Part shown: positions 23,701 through 33,555 of the stretch, in pieces
Position numbering within the stretch: the stretch's first letter is position 1
How the letters are laid out: each line of letters opens with the position of its first letter
DNA from: Parelaphostrongylus tenuis
Taxonomy: Eukaryota; Nematoda; Chromadorea; Rhabditida; Metastrongylidae
Direction of reading: 5' to 3'
DNA: 64,000 nucleotides
Assembly (NCBI GenBank): GCA_019055375.1
Contig: JAHQIW010000963.1
Coordinates: forward strand, 50,817 to 114,816
Translations under genes and position numbers: made by a program
The notes under the pieces: model-generated
Seen by the model: only the letters and a program-made list of their open reading frames with translations
What the model was told of the DNA's origin: nothing
Databases searched by the model: none

Positions 23701-26700
23701 CTACGAAAAACCGGCCACACACGGCGTTAGTCAAGGATTTGAGCTTTCGAATAATTACTAACACTCTTATGAAACGTGCTTGTCCTGCGAAAGGTAATGG
23801 TTTTTGATCCTGTGATCAACTGATAAGAACCCCTAGTTTATTTGTTCGCAAAGCTGGGTTGTATATCAACACTGGATGACGAAAGATTCTGTCTCAACTG
23901 TCCCCTTTGCTGTTATCATCCCTTTGATATTGATACGTTCTGAGCGGCATGAACGCCATAGTGTCTTGATTTTTTCTTCCGCCCCAACTTTTTCTCTTAG
24001 CGTTCTTCTCTCCGCTATAGGAACGAAATGAGAGAATGATTGTCCGGAGAGATCGGGTTAACCGAGTTTTATTCTGGGTCTCACTGAAATTAGATACTGA
24101 AACGTGTGCACATAGGATATCGCGGTGTTGTCGAAATGATACTCACTCCGTTCAGAATATGTTGAACATAATTAAAGAGCAATGACATTGCAGTAATGTT
24201 GAGTGAAATGCAGAATTTCGAACCTCGAGCGAGAGTTGAACCCCCGTATCACCCTTAACCGTGGCCCGTGCGAACCACAACTTCACCGAAGTCTCTGTTG
24301 TACTATCTTCTTCCTGCGGTACAATAGAATTGCACTACATTTTTCTTCATAGAAGGTGATTTGAAATTCTTTTTCTGCAGACTAAAAGTTCAATCAGCAG
24401 GTCATACGGCAGCATAAGAGATTCGAAATCTCTCTTGTTTTGACTGGGTAGGTGCCATAAGTACGTGCTGCCTCTTGTTCATGAACAAAGTGTTACATAA
24501 ATGTACGACTGACTCCTAGATAGACCACATCACGCTTAGCATTGGAAATTTGGTGTAAGAGACTGCATTTTCAGCCAACCATCTTAACACCGACTCCAGC
24601 CAGCTCACTTCTGTTAACGCCGTCACTTAATCCTATTCCACCAATGACGGATATGGTCACAATTCCCAGAGAGGTCCATATGGGATTTTTCTCTTCGAGT
24701 TTCTTTTTTGTCTTGATTTCTAATCTTGATTCTCAATTACTATACAAAATATACATACTGAACCGACTTGTAAGCGTAAACTGTAGATCTCTAGGTTTTG
24801 GTGAAACTAATTGAGAACAACTCACCTCGTGTTAATTGTACTTGTCAATGTTCCTGTGGCCGATATCCCCCTGGATCGGCAATTGTTGATGAGGTTAGTG
24901 ACATACTAGAAAGTAACACGTTGACGATGTATGCAGGAAAGTGGGCGCTTGTCCTTTATGAGGCGAGAAATGGAAAAGCGATCTCATTCACTGGACAAGG
25001 AATCTTTGTAGGAGTGTCAGTCATCATTCGAAGGCTTAGATTTATGGCTGCAGCCGCACGTCGCCGGTTATTAAAGGACCCTTTCATAACGCTGTAGCTT
25101 CCAAAATAAAAATCATGCTTGATACCTGCCGTTCGCTTTTTATTTTATCATGCGCATCATTTGCTGGAAGCACGAAAAGCATCAGCTTATAGAGGGACTT
25201 TCGTAGAATCTGATTCAATCGTTTCATCTGTAGTTTCTTTGAAGCGGAGAAAGATTCCCAATTGAATAACATATTGCATCCCACATATCTGGCGGTCAGG
25301 GCATCGATCAATTGGCTCGACGCTTGGACTAACCGGTAAGCGAACTCGCCGAAAATGTAAAACTCGATCTTATTTTCCCTGCTAACGATATTTTTAAAAA
25401 ATAAACTGCATCGGAACCATTGGAGCTTACGACAGCGATCGATTAGCAGTTCATAGACAGAGACTTGTCCGGCGAGATTGAAAGCACAAATATTCTCTTC
25501 CGCCTACAGCGCTATCAAAAAAACTTTCCAATAAGTAAACACATATCTGAATTCTTCGAAACTTATACTATTGACTGAGTACTAGCACTCTAAGGTAGGA
25601 ATTTTGTCCAGCGAAATATAAGCGAGAGAAGAAAAAAAAGCACTTGATCGTGTGGAACAAAATTTTGTTTTGGATTCTACAGCGTTTTAGGAGGGTGTTA
25701 TGAAAACCGGCCCACGTGGGGTCTCAGTCAGAAATCTAAGCTTTTGAACGACTGCTAACTCTCCTATGAAAATTTCCTGTCCAGCTAATGAAATGGGCTT
25801 TTTGTTTGTTGCCTCATAAAGTACAAGTACCCAGAAATGAAATAAAAGGCATACGAAATCTACCAATCGCTATATCGATATCTTTTTTTGCTTTATGGTG
25901 GGCTCTTCTTTTTCTAAGTTATTGCTTCTTCATTACGGATCGAAGTGAGCAACTGATTTCTATAGTTATAGTTGTACATAAAAACTATAAAGATTAATAG
26001 TTTCACATTGATACCTACCAGTAATCATGTATCACCAGTCCGTAACTTTTTCAGGTAACCAAAGATCTCCTAGCAGCTGGAAGCAATACAACCAGCGCTG
26101 AGATCAAAGAAGAGGTCAGGTTAGACAGCACGGAGGATTTACATGTGAGTTTTCTTAAAGAAACTTTCTCTTTGACCTATTCGTCTAGTATACTATCAGA
26201 TGAATGGATTGCTTCCATCGGACGAATCGAGCGTCCACTGGCTTAATTCATGTGCACCTACTGTCGATCTCAGTGCTGTTAAGGTAAGCTGGCTGAATGA
26301 CTTTCATTACAGTAATTTTGCTGTTTTTGAGGAATATTCTTTGTAATTTTGAATTAGCGAAAGTCATGTTTATTTGACATTCCAGGATGAACGGTCTGGC
26401 GATCGTCGAAATTCATTGTTCACGAGTACGGGAATTGTGGACACAAGGATTGATGTCGTAGCCGGTACGTACACCTCACCGTATTTTTCTATATGTTCTT
26501 CATTTTGTCTAGTGATATTCACTGAACTGGGATCGTAGGAATGCTTTTAGATAGTCTTTGCTATTTCCAACTCTTGATACATCTCTGTTATGTCCAGCCA
26601 ATTTTAGCTTTTTGCAATAAACGCCCTCTCTGGTTTTCCAAAGTTTTGATAGCCATTCGATATCTTACACCTTGAGAATTTCGATAATGTGGAACAAACC

Positions 26701-29700
26701 TTCTTAGTAAGCTGTTGCAAAGTAGAGTAATGTTTCACACTTGGGCATTTTTCGCTAAAGAAGGCTCTTCTCTCAGACATTCACTAATCATTCGAGAGCT
26801 TGAGTCTCGACGATCTCACCGATGCACTTGGTTTGAAAAAAAAAACTCCTTACTAAGCTATAGCAGCCAAAAGAAAAATTGGGTTTCATACTTGGCGCGC
26901 ATTTTTTGCTCTGGTATGTGTTTGGGATTTTGCAATATTGGCACCACATCACTGCGCTTTTGCAGCAAAACAGTTATTTGATAGCATAAATTTAGATGTT
27001 ACTGAAGCTAAATGTGCAGTATCTTTGTTCTATCGTCCTGCTGGCCTAAGCTTTTCATTCGCAATCTATATCGCTAAACAAACGTGCTTATAAAGCTAAA
27101 CCTAAGCAACCTAAACTTGTACACGGAGAGCATATGGGTATGTAAATTTTATCTTGTCGTACCAGAGTCATATGTTTTATCTATGCTTTCGCGGCGAAAA
27201 AGCTTTGTATCGAATAACAAAAATCTCACATCACATAATGCCCGGCAAGTGTGGAACCCAATTTTCTTTTGGCTGCCATAGCGTACTAAGAAGGTTTTCC
27301 CCTAAAAACATGATTTCTCACATAATCGTTGAGATTTAAGCTATCAAACAATCACTGAAAGTTAAAGGGTAAAGCTTTGTCTAGCGAAAAATGCCCAAGT
27401 GTAGTGAATGTTTTTATTCTTGCTGCTAGAGCGCAATAGAAGGGGCTTTTCCGAAAAAGTGTGCCATCAAGAATTTCAAGATCTAAGCTATCAAATGACT
27501 AATGAAACTCTAATGAGCAGAATGGAGCGTGAATGCCGAAGTGGTGAAAATGGGTGGAGGTGACAGAAATGCGCCGGAATTTTCGTATAATAATTTGAAA
27601 TCCTGAAAGAAGCGGAATGAATCTCTGTAATGTATCTGTTAAATTGTGTGCATCACCTTATGTAGTAAGCTTTGTTGAAATATCAAGGATAGAAAGGATA
27701 TAGCTTTTGCCGTTAATTTGTGGGGGATGCTTCAGGTTTAGGCCTTCATTTAGTGCCGTTAGAGGTGAATGAATATATAACTAGCTTTTATAATGACTCG
27801 TGGATGGTCCGCCGATGTATCAAGTCAGTGTTATCCTCTTAGACAATTCTGCTACCAATCACTAGCCCCGAAAGGATGAAAGGCTTGGTGAGCCTTGGGC
27901 ACGGGATTGAGCGGTCGGTTGGTCGATCACGTATGTGTCGCAGAATACCTCTAATCACTTTTCTACATGCGCTCTGTTGAAATAAAATCCAATTTATTTT
28001 CTGTCGTATTATATTCCTAAGTAAGTTCTGGAATTTTAGGATCTAGAGATCTAAATGGTCTAACCCCATCTGACTATGTTTCTGTGAACGAGGTACTCAG
28101 CGCAAATCTTACCTACAGTACCTCTGATATGACAGATCAGTGAGTCTTTGTTATGGGTACTCACTCATTTATTTTGCGTAGTATCATATAATTCTGATAA
28201 TTTTTTCAAATACTCATTTTTCACGCGAACAGAAAATGCCAAACAAACAGCGGTTTTCAAGCCAATTCATGTCAACCCTTTGAAAACGGCACTTCGCAAA
28301 ATTCACATGAAACTAGGATATCTTGCCCAACACAGCTTTTCCATTACAGCTGATCGATAGCCTGAGAAACGGCGGTTTCAACACTGTAACTTACTTCTAA
28401 AAGGCCAGTTTACTACGCTGTAGCGAGCAAGAAAATCATGTCTCACCGACGATTTGTGTTTTATGTGCCGCTGGAATCTGTACCTGACTTTTCACTAGGC
28501 TTTCAATACTTATTCGATGGCCGAAATCTTGCTGGTTCTCAAATAAGGTTTGGTTTTTGAAAAGATGTCTATAGGAAGCTGTATGAGCAAATAGTCCGTT
28601 TTACACTCGAGTTATATATGCAGATATGAGTTCTGTATGCATCGACAACTTAAAGGTTGTAGATAAAATCATGAACTATCATATTATCATAAATAACCAG
28701 GGTTTTTTTTCGGTATGTTTGTGTTATTGTGGCGCATTTATCATTTCTTTATGGGCACGATCTTTATCGCTTTTCCTTAGACTTCTCGTAATTATTCTGT
28801 ACCTTAAAATCCGGCGATTCTAATCCTATGCTGCTTTTGTCGAAAGACTACTTCTTATCACACTATAGCAGGGAAAATAAAAATAAGTTCGACTTTTCAT
28901 GCACTTTTAGCTCGACGAGTGTTGCAACGTTCGCAGCAAACGACCCCGGCGGCTGGTTGTAGATGAGATGGTCTCTCAAGAAATTTTTGTTATTTATTTA
29001 TGTAGATATAGTGATTCTGATTCTAATCAAAAGGTCTTCATAGAGCGCTGGAAGAGTGAGAAGAAGATGACGTTTCGTTTTTCAAGATTCATGTTGCTTA
29101 GGCTTAGGCTTACTAGCGAGTTTTTTTACACCATAAATAGGAAATAAAAACCAAAACCCATCGAACGAAATGAAAAACAAAGTTTAATCCACAGTGCCTA
29201 TATGCAGAGCCTAGAAATTCTATAGTAATCCCTCATGTAGGTAACATGCCGAGGTTAGTAAATAGGCGGTCTTGGGCATTGTTACTAGATTTGTGTTAAC
29301 AGAAAAAAATTCTAAATGACGAGAATACGGTGACAACTAGCCCCAAGTGTTTTTCAATTTTGATTTCTCTGCTAAAACGTTCAAAAAAGCTTTTTGAGAA
29401 AATTAGCTCAGTTTTGGAATCGCCGAGATTATTTCAAGTGAACACTAAATCTCTGAAAAAGAAGCGAAAAGGCGTTGTCCTCCGAGGGTTAGAAAAATGC
29501 TTCCCGACACTGGAATAGTACCGGGTTTTTTTTTTTCTAAAATATGAACCCTAGTTGAATAGTGACAATCGCGCGCTTTCAGCGTTCTACTGCTGTCCCC
29601 AATAGATTGCTAGCAATTATTCTTTCCGTTAAGACTGTTCACATGTGAATCTACTAACTGGTTTTTTTTTTTTAGATCTCGTCGCGATGGTCTAAGTCTT

Positions 29701-32070
29701 CAGCTAATGAGTTTTACTGATGACAATGTTCGATGTTTCGTTCGAATGTTAAAATGGCTGCCCTCATTCAATTTGTTTAACTTACATGACAAATGTATCT
29801 TGATAAGACGTGAGTTTCCCGATCAACTGCAAAAAAAGATGACTTCAATACGCTTTTTGGTATGAATAACTAAAGCTAAATTTGGGTTGAAGTTGTCGTA
29901 TTTGGCTATAGTGCTGACTGTTTGCTTCCATCTAACATATTTTAACCTTATTCGCTACAATTCAGTTATGAGGGGAGAAATGAAAAACCGATCTCAATCG
30001 CTCGAGAGAAACTTTTCATAGGAGTGTTAGTAACCTTTAGACAACTAGGACCTGAGCCTACGGCCCCACGTAGATTTTCGAAAAAGACTTTTTGACGTTG
30101 CAACAGGAGGAGATTTCTTGGCTTTAAACACGCATATTTCTCACCAGACATAGCTATTTCTTCAAACTATTAGTAATCATTCGATAGCGTAATCGAATTT
30201 GATTCCACCGCTCTGCGTACATTCAGAAACTACCGTTTCTATGAAACGCAGCAGGTAAAATAACTTGAATTCCCATCTGCGATTGATAGCCTCATGGTCA
30301 ATTCACGCGCGTGTGCGTGAGGTTCCCACGTGAACTGCTGACGCGATACTTCTCTACGCGTTCATATGCCCAAAAAATCGATGGTCATCGCGTCATCGAA
30401 CGTGGCTGCTTCAGCCAGCCGCACGTGAGTTCTCCAATGAGGCCATTGATCACAGATGGAATTTCAACTTTTTACTTGCTAAGTTTTGAAGAAGCGGTCT
30501 TCTCAAGATATTAGCACAGCGCTAGAAGCAAATTCGATCACACTATCGAATGATTACTAACAGTCCAACGAGCGAGCTCGTCTGGCGAGAAATATGTGTG
30601 TCTGAGTCCAAGGCATCTCTTCATCTAGCAGCGTCAAAAAAAAAATCTTTTTTGAAAACCGGCGACGCCAAACTGTAGCGTCAAGTCTCAGCTTTTTAAT
30701 GAATACTAACTTTCCTAAGAAGAGTTCCTCTCCAGCGAACGAGATCGGTTTTTCATTTGTCCCCTCATAACTGGAGAGTATCTCATATTCTCTCAATGTG
30801 AGGAGAAAATTTGTAGAGACGATTGCATGTGTGGCTATAATAGTCAGAGTCTGTGAAAACAGGTCATTCACCATGTCTATTCTCCATATATATATAGATA
30901 GTTTTTCTTGAAGGATCATGCGTGCCGTATACGATTTTACATAGCGGAATCTCTTACACCTCGAATGATCCGAGATTTGTTGAGCAGACATCAGATCTAC
31001 AATTATCGGACTTTTTGAATCGTTGCCTACGGTATGGCTTCTGATTTGAATTTTTTTGGAACTTTGGAGGCTCTGTCTTCATCTGAGATACAAATATTTC
31101 TCGACCTTTTGTCTGTTTAGCTTGTTGTTCAGTTTCTACCTGTCATTCAAAGAAGAGTTAAGAAATAGCGAAATGTTATGCTAATTCTTGGTTTGTTGGT
31201 CGTCTTCGATTCTGAAGGCGTTGGATTACAAGACAAAGAAGCTGTGACGAGGCAGTACTCCTTTTATAGCTCGCTTTTACAAAGGTATAGTATCCAGTTT
31301 AGTTTACTTTTGATAGCGCACGAATTAGTTTTTCTTGGAAAACCTCATTTTTCATATCAAACGTTATAATAGGTAGTTCGATAATAGTTTTATCCTCCAA
31401 TTTGAGATAAAATTACACTCATATCTTTGCAACCTAGTCACTCTCCTAAATAAATCTGACGCTAGTGAAGATTTGTGGTACCACCAATTTTTCAGTCCTA
31501 AGCCTGAGGCAAGCCTAAGCCTCGACCTTAGCCTTAGCTTAGACCTAAGCGTGCTCTCGTAATTTTTTATTTAAAGAAATCAATTTAAGAGATAGTATAA
31601 AAGTCAGTTGGATAGCAATTCTACTCAACTCCCCTAAATTTAAAAATTAGTTGTTTTCGAGTCTTAATCACTATTATAGCTTCTTCACTTCGTATATTAT
31701 GTCGTGAAATTTTCACGTTCATTCTCTTTGTTTTAACCTAGAAGTCGATTTTTATTACATGATGTGTTGTTACAGTATATCATCATATCCTATTGTAGTT
31801 GATAGGGATGGGTGCAATTTTTTTGAGTTCTCTAACTCTGAGATGATAGAAATGGTGTGCGGGCACTGAAAGTTTCTATTCGTGGATGATAATTTTTCTA
31901 GACTTCTATATTCCTTGAGTGGCAACGATAGTGTACGTGCTTCTGTTGACTATCGTCATCTTCTGGAGCGATTGAATGCGCTAAGTGAAGTAGCGGGTTA
32001 CGCTGATCACATGACAAGTGAACTCAAAAGGGCCGACGTCGAAGGTCTTCTCCATGAGTGCTTTGAATGA
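11704..32070 (+). CDS. nhr-8: DAF-12-subfamily nuclear hormone receptor (NHR-8-like), multi-exon, N-terminus and part of LBD unresolved
   Basis: Ligand-regulated transcription factor acting in the nucleus. Exons read from the sequence, with phases that join: 11704-11799, 11859-11954, 15786-16075, 16143-16207, 16435-16548, 16626-16741, 20699-20797, 24575-24673, 26055-26144, 26200-26283, 26386-26464, 28040-28139, 29676-29809, then (after an unresolved stretch) 31169-31284 and 31902-32070. The DNA-binding domain has both zinc fingers (C-x2-C-x13-C-x2-C and C-x5-C-x9-C-x2-C) and P-box CESCKA, shared by DAF-12, NHR-8 and NHR-48. The second finger (EIRCPFNEQCEIN) and the extension VGMKKEWIMSDEARLEKK fit NHR-8 best as I remember it. 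C. elegans NHR-8 acts in sterol and dafachronic-acid homeostasis and xenobiotic resistance; in parasitic nematodes it has been linked to ivermectin tolerance. DAF-12 or NHR-48 identity is less likely. The introns are full of repeats, one of which carries hammerhead ribozymes. Confidence 0.85.
11859..11954 (+). CDS. nhr-8: nhr-8 exon: second zinc finger
   Basis: Starts after CATTTCAG and encodes 32 residues, EREIRCPFNEQCEINIV through RLAKCFG, the complete second zinc finger with D-box CPFNEQC. Donor GTGAGT at 11955. The 59-nt intron before it is typical of compact nematode introns. Phase 0 on both sides joins cleanly to VGMKKEW at 15786. Confidence 0.9.
12115..12665. mobile_element. Mariner-derived foldback element
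   Basis: The arms (12115-12345 and about 12437-12665) are imperfect reverse complements. The left arm carries a transposase start, MNLSREQICSLLMHE, broken by a stop, followed by a GASEAARKING-like stretch. The right arm carries the same sequence on the minus strand (GCTAGTGAAGCGG block). The central 90 bp read SGRP-like on the plus strand. No intact transposase. Confidence 0.65.
13036..15047 (-). pseudogene. RTE endonuclease/reverse transcriptase, frameshifted
   Basis: Read on the minus strand. The end of the apurinic-type endonuclease (WTWESPYGEYHNEIDHIIVN, then GSDHRLLRA) is at about 15040-14850. A linker follows, then the reverse transcriptase with AGFRKEFSTIDHIHT, VRRGVRQGDTISQKLF and the catalytic FADDIV near 13600, then the C-terminal part to 13036. 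The frame breaks several times, so it is dead. The 5' half of the endonuclease is missing. Confidence 0.85.
15050..15313 (+). pseudogene. RTE C-terminus and 3' end (plus-strand part of the same insertion)
   Basis: The frame at 15059-15259 encodes MRFNDNRWTRAVTDWISRDV, then KRSKGRPLTCWSDFFTKAME and onwards to TLARDREK. This is the end of the RTE polyprotein. The short 3' untranslated part ends ACGACAGGTGA, as in the 52-kb copy. Confidence 0.85.
15427..15680 (+). repeat. SINE family B copy
   Basis: Head AGTGGCCGAATGGTTGTGAT and tail ATTGTGATGACGGATTGTGT. It lies between the RTE insertion and the nhr-8 exon at 15786. Confidence 0.75.
15786..16075 (+). CDS. nhr-8: nhr-8 exon: T/A box and start of hinge
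   Basis: Opens with VGMKKEWIMSDEARLEKKQR, the carboxy-terminal extension of the DNA-binding domain, then a charged, probably disordered hinge (EENRERRIADAISRAEA). The end at 16075 (donor GTGGGT, phase 2) is chosen because it puts the next exon in the Pro/Val-rich frame VKEQRTVPIVVPPLLESG. A donor two bases earlier is possible but gives an unlikely continuation. A 3.8-kb intron containing the twin-primed RTE separates it from the zinc-finger exons. Confidence 0.85.
16143..16741 (+). CDS. nhr-8: nhr-8 hinge exons (16143-16207, 16435-16548, 16626-16741)
   Basis: Three small exons whose phases chain 2-1-1-0. They encode VKEQRTVPIVVPPLLESGSTA, then VAQSLADVSATTTAAPTMD onwards to PPAVES, then a Gly and LLVMPPSNPVDPSF followed by an Ala/Gln run ending AAIKQHQ. 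The second and third exons both have to end at GC donors (GCACGT at 16549 and GCGAGT at 16742) for the frame to continue. The low-complexity Ala/Gln/Pro composition is typical of the hinge of this subfamily and has no catalytic role. Confidence 0.7.
16850..17110 (+). mobile_element. Element related to the hammerhead-bearing inverted repeat family
   Basis: The left end (CTTAAGACCACGCTCAA near 16855) is the reverse complement of sequence at 63962-63995, and the right end (ACAGACCACATGCATGGCTC near 17071) recurs at 63923-63942. The two loci therefore belong to one family with inverted ends. No open frame. It sits in an intron of nhr-8. Confidence 0.6.
17001..17066 (+). ncRNA. Hammerhead ribozyme with intact core but damaged stem I
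   Basis: CTGACGA (17013-17019), stem II GGC/GCC, GAAA (17033-17036), short stem III CACGTG and triplet GTA (17042-17044) are present. Stem I has CCCG/CGGG and a distal GGTA/TACC, but the base next to the core is a run of A that does not pair. Activity is doubtful. Confidence 0.65.
17205..17480. repeat. Family D tRNA-like repeat, inverted pair
   Basis: Two arms of about 110 bp. The outer ends are GTGTGCAAAACTTTTTACG and TGACGCAAAGTTTTGCACA. Each arm carries a tRNA-like stretch (right arm GGCGTCAGTAGAGCAAGGGA and GTGAGTTCGAGTTCC). Confidence 0.65.
19589..19637 (-). ncRNA. Hammerhead ribozyme, type I, retrozyme unit 1
   Basis: Minus strand. Stem I pairs GGGGUCA (positions 36-30 of 196xx) with UGACCCU; core CUGAUGA at 19629-19623; stem II closed by GGA/UCC; GAAA at 19610-19607; stem III from the palindrome CACCGGUG; cleavage triplet GUA, so cutting is predicted between 19597 and 19596. 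All invariant core bases are present. Confidence 0.88.
19855..19906 (-). ncRNA. Hammerhead ribozyme, type I, retrozyme unit 2
   Basis: Same core as unit 1 (CUGAUGA, GAAA, GUA) but with a stem II three bases longer (GGAG/CUCC). Predicted cut between 19863 and 19862, exactly 266 nt from the cut in unit 1, which defines the monomer. Confidence 0.88.
20699..20797 (+). CDS. nhr-8: nhr-8 hinge exon, Ala/Val/Gln-rich
   Basis: Acceptor TTTTCTAG, then 33 codons, IAAAVAQQVAAHIVNNTPVA onwards to ASALNQ, and donor GTGATC; phase 0 at both ends. It continues the alanine/glutamine-rich style of the preceding exon. The 4-kb intron upstream carries the retrozyme array and a family C repeat. Confidence 0.7.
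20850..21665. repeat. Interspersed repeat family F in an nhr-8 intron
   Basis: Marked by ACAGCGTTATAAAAGGATG, AAAAACCGACCAC, TTCGAATGAATGCTAACAC and AGTTCCTGTCCAG. Several fragments in both orientations. The 142-144 codon frames in and near such copies are readings of the repeat. Confidence 0.6.
21785..22670 (+). repeat. SINE family A copy split by an insertion (21785-21925 and about 22590-22670)
   Basis: The 5' part stops at AGTCACCTTAACAT. The 3' part resumes with CTAAAAATTGACAAC and CTGGCGCATCCCTCAG and ends with the GATCAGCGCTGAGA tail. About 665 bp lie between, including another tRNA-like stretch at 21965-22050 with GAGTGGTTAGTGATGC and TGTTTCAATCC. The 142-codon frame at 22004-22432 lies in this insert and shows no family signature. 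Confidence 0.6.
23395..23695 (-). repeat. SINE family A copy inserted in another repeat
   Basis: Minus strand, ending in the tRNA-like head near 23690. The older repeat is cut at GTTATAAGAGG (about 23381) and resumes at GTTACAAAAGG (about 23687). The two words look like an 11-bp target duplication with two changes. Confidence 0.75.
24160..24320 (-). repeat. Diverged tRNA-like repeat
   Basis: The minus strand has GGGTGATACGGGGGTTCAAC and CTCGCTCGAGG. It resembles family D (GTTGAGTGAAATGCAG flank) but the ends differ. Confidence 0.45.
24575..24673 (+). CDS. nhr-8: nhr-8 hinge exon, Pro/Thr/Leu-rich
   Basis: Acceptor TGCATTTTCAG, then PTILTPTPASSLLLTPSLNP onwards to MTDMVTIPRE. The 3' end at 24673 (AG before GTCCAT) is preferred; an alternative donor after MTDM at 24655 keeps the same phase. 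Confidence 0.65.
24940..25800. repeat. Interspersed repeat family F copies
   Basis: Two adjoining copies (ATTCACTGGACAAGGAATC at 24985 and TTTTAGGAGGGTGTTATGA at about 25684), including the block with GAAGCACGAAAAGCATCAGC also found near 21065. No exon of nhr-8 is seen here. Confidence 0.6.
26055..26464 (+). CDS. nhr-8: nhr-8 exons (26055-26144, 26200-26283, 26386-26464)
   Basis: Three exons with strong acceptors and donors GTGAGT, GTAAGC and GTACGT. They encode VTKDLLAAGSNTTSAEIKEE onwards to EDLH, MNGLLPSDESSVHWLNSCAP onwards to SAVK, and DERSGDRRNSLFTSTGIVDT onwards to DVVA plus one base. The introns are 55 and 102 nt. The sequence is acidic and Ser/Thr-rich and leads towards the ligand-binding domain. 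Confidence 0.8.
26690..27520. repeat. Interspersed repeat family F copies, diverged
   Basis: Repeated GTTGCAAAGTAG / GCTTTGTC-like blocks and AATTTCAAGATCTAAGCTATC motifs. Intronic, no coding signal. Confidence 0.45.
27695..27985 (-). repeat. SINE family A copy, degenerate
   Basis: Minus strand. The tail region GGATATAGCTTTTGCCGTTAAT is followed by the TAATGACTCGTGGATGG block and the tRNA-like head near 27960. It lies in an nhr-8 intron. Confidence 0.7.
28040..28139 (+). CDS. nhr-8: nhr-8 exon before the ligand-binding domain
   Basis: Acceptor GAATTTTAG. The phase-1 base completes a Gly codon, followed by SRDLNGLTPSDYVSVNEVLS and ANLTYSTSDMTD. Donor GTGAGT at 28140, phase 2. No in-frame stop, and the phase fits both neighbours. 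Confidence 0.75.
29676..29809 (+). CDS. nhr-8: nhr-8 exon: ligand-binding domain helix 3 region
   Basis: After a T-rich acceptor (TTTTTTAG). Encodes SRRDGLSLQLMSFTDDNVRC followed by FVRMLKWLPSFNLFNLHDKC and ILIRR. The pattern FVRMLKWLPSFNxLxxxDKxxLI is the helix 3-4 signature of nuclear receptor ligand-binding domains. Donor GTGAGT at 29810, phase 1. Confidence 0.85.
29935..30800. repeat. Interspersed repeat family F copies in the ligand-domain intron
   Basis: Inverted and direct fragments (AGAAACTTTTCATAGGAGTG at about 30008; TCCTAAGAAGAGTTCCTCTC at about 30713). The 144-codon minus-strand frame at 30557-30991 is a reading of these. Confidence 0.55.
31169..31284 (+). CDS. nhr-8: nhr-8 exon: ligand-binding domain helices 8-9
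   Basis: Encodes RNVMLILGLLVVFDSEGVGL followed by QDKEAVTRQYSFYSSLLQ. The pattern LxxLVVFDSEGxGLQDKEAV matches helix 8 to helix 9 of nuclear receptors. The end (donor GTATAG at 31285, phase 2) joins exactly to 31902. The start at 31169, after a poor acceptor, is only the first place after an in-frame stop. A possible preceding exon reads EALSSSEIQIFLDLLS and ends at 31114. The exons for helices 4-7 are not resolved. Confidence 0.75.
31902..32070 (+). CDS. nhr-8: nhr-8 last exon: ligand-binding domain C-terminus
   Basis: Acceptor AATTTTTCTAG. Encodes LLYSLSGNDSVRASVDYRHL, LERLNALSEVAGYADHMTSE and LKRADVEGLLHECFE, then TGA. The long amphipathic helix (YRHLLERLNALSEVAGYADHM) is helix 10/11, and the acidic-hydrophobic end (ADVEGLLHECFE) is in the position of the activation helix. 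A polyadenylation signal AATAAA lies at 32298-32303. Confidence 0.85.
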
Positions 32071-32297
32071 TCTTAAAAATATGAGGATTTTATATCGTTT
32101 AGGTTTTTTCCTCTCATTTTTTTTTTCTTTCGAAATAATCGTTAATATTGAATCTACTTCGTCTCTTACTCTTCACTTTTCTTGACCACTTGTTTTGTGT
32201 CACTTGTGTGGTTTCCCACTCCAGAATGCCTGCTGATAAAATAATGCCTCAATATAATTTATATGATCAAATGTTCTCAATGTTAAATATTTACAAC

Positions 32298-32303
32298 AAT
32301 AAA
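32298..32303 (+). terminator. Polyadenylation signal of nhr-8
   Basis: AATAAA 228 bases after the stop codon, in an AT-rich 3' region. Confidence 0.5.
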
Positions 32304-32399
32304 GTGTATATATGTAGTATTACCTAGTGTTCATAAGGTTACCGTAGTGATGTATTTTTTGTTTTCTCTGTTATTCTACAAAATTTACACTCTCAATGA

Positions 32400-33265
32400 T
32401 TACGGGATTGTGACATGTAATTGTTTTCTGCTTAAGCTTCGATATGCCTCTGGCTGCCTACCACAGAAATGTCATAGTTTTCATGTATAGTCCTTAATGA
32501 AGTGAAATATAGTCACATGTGTTTTTGCTTAGCGTTCACGATTGTAATGTTTTAAACATGTTAGATTCGTAAGGCAGAATCTCTATACTCAATTCTCACT
32601 GATGTTGTAAATTTTGAGTAGCAAAATCAGCAGAAATCTAACAAGATCATTCATTGCTGTTAGTAAGCGATTGAGATTGTAAATCATCTGACATCCACTC
32701 ATGAATTCACTCTCTTATACAACTTGCCAAGAACGTTATGGTATCACTAGGATCTTTATGCGATGCGTGTGGTTCTTATCTGTTTCTCCTATCGTCAACA
32801 CATTCCGATAGATGTGGACTCTATATGGGGCCCTGAACGACTGAGTAGTCCCTCAAATTTTGCCCTTCAGAAGCTGCCTTTTTTCTATAATGTAATCTCG
32901 ATTTTTCTTCTCTTTTTTCCTGAAATCGAGCAGCAAATCAACTGCCTCCATCACCTCATCGCCATACTAGAGACTCAGAGAATTCATATCTGAAATGGGG
33001 ACGAAGATTTCCCTCCGACTGAACGGAGAATGCGCCAGTCGGAATGTGCAAAAGTGTCGTGATGTTTTGAAGTGTCTACATAGCATAGATATTGCAATAG
33101 AAATATATGTGTATGTAATTTTGTTGAAATGATTTACTGTCGTTTCTGTTGAACTCTTTCATATGTCGTTAGCTTAGATCACTTTTTGCTAAGCAGATTA
33201 AATATGTTTGTGGTCTTCTTCACTGCCAATGTAGAGTGCTTCATTAAGAAAATTAATTGAATAAT
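32400..33265. other. Intergenic, nothing recognised
   Basis: AT-rich sequence after the nhr-8 3' end. No repeat family or exon was recognised. Confidence 0.5.
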
Positions 33266-33269
33266 ACTA

Positions 33270-33555
33270 CTGCGGGGGAGGAGGCTTGGCCGAGTGTTGG
33301 TGGTCTTCGTCGCGGCACGCGTGGAGGCGATCTCCATTTTTGTTGAATACTCTTCCGACAGTCGACAAGAACGTCCTATGGAACGCCACAGCCAGGCTCT
33401 CCTTGAGATTCCAGGGAGTCATGGCTCGACCAATATTCCACGTTATTGGAGAAGACGACGAAAAAACGAATCGAATGCTAGAAGCACTGTGATCTGCAAC
33501 ATAAAAATTGTGATGACGGGTCGTGTAAATAAAATGTGCAGAATAGTACTGCCAT
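33270..33555 (+). repeat. SINE family B copy
   Basis: Head GGCTTGGCCGAGTGTTGGTG and tail ATTGTGATGACGGGTCGTGT. The open frames seen here are readings of the SINE. Confidence 0.75.

Noticed and set aside
30557..30991. 144-codon frame on the minus strand
   Set aside because: Most of it is a repeat (family F) found many times in these introns.
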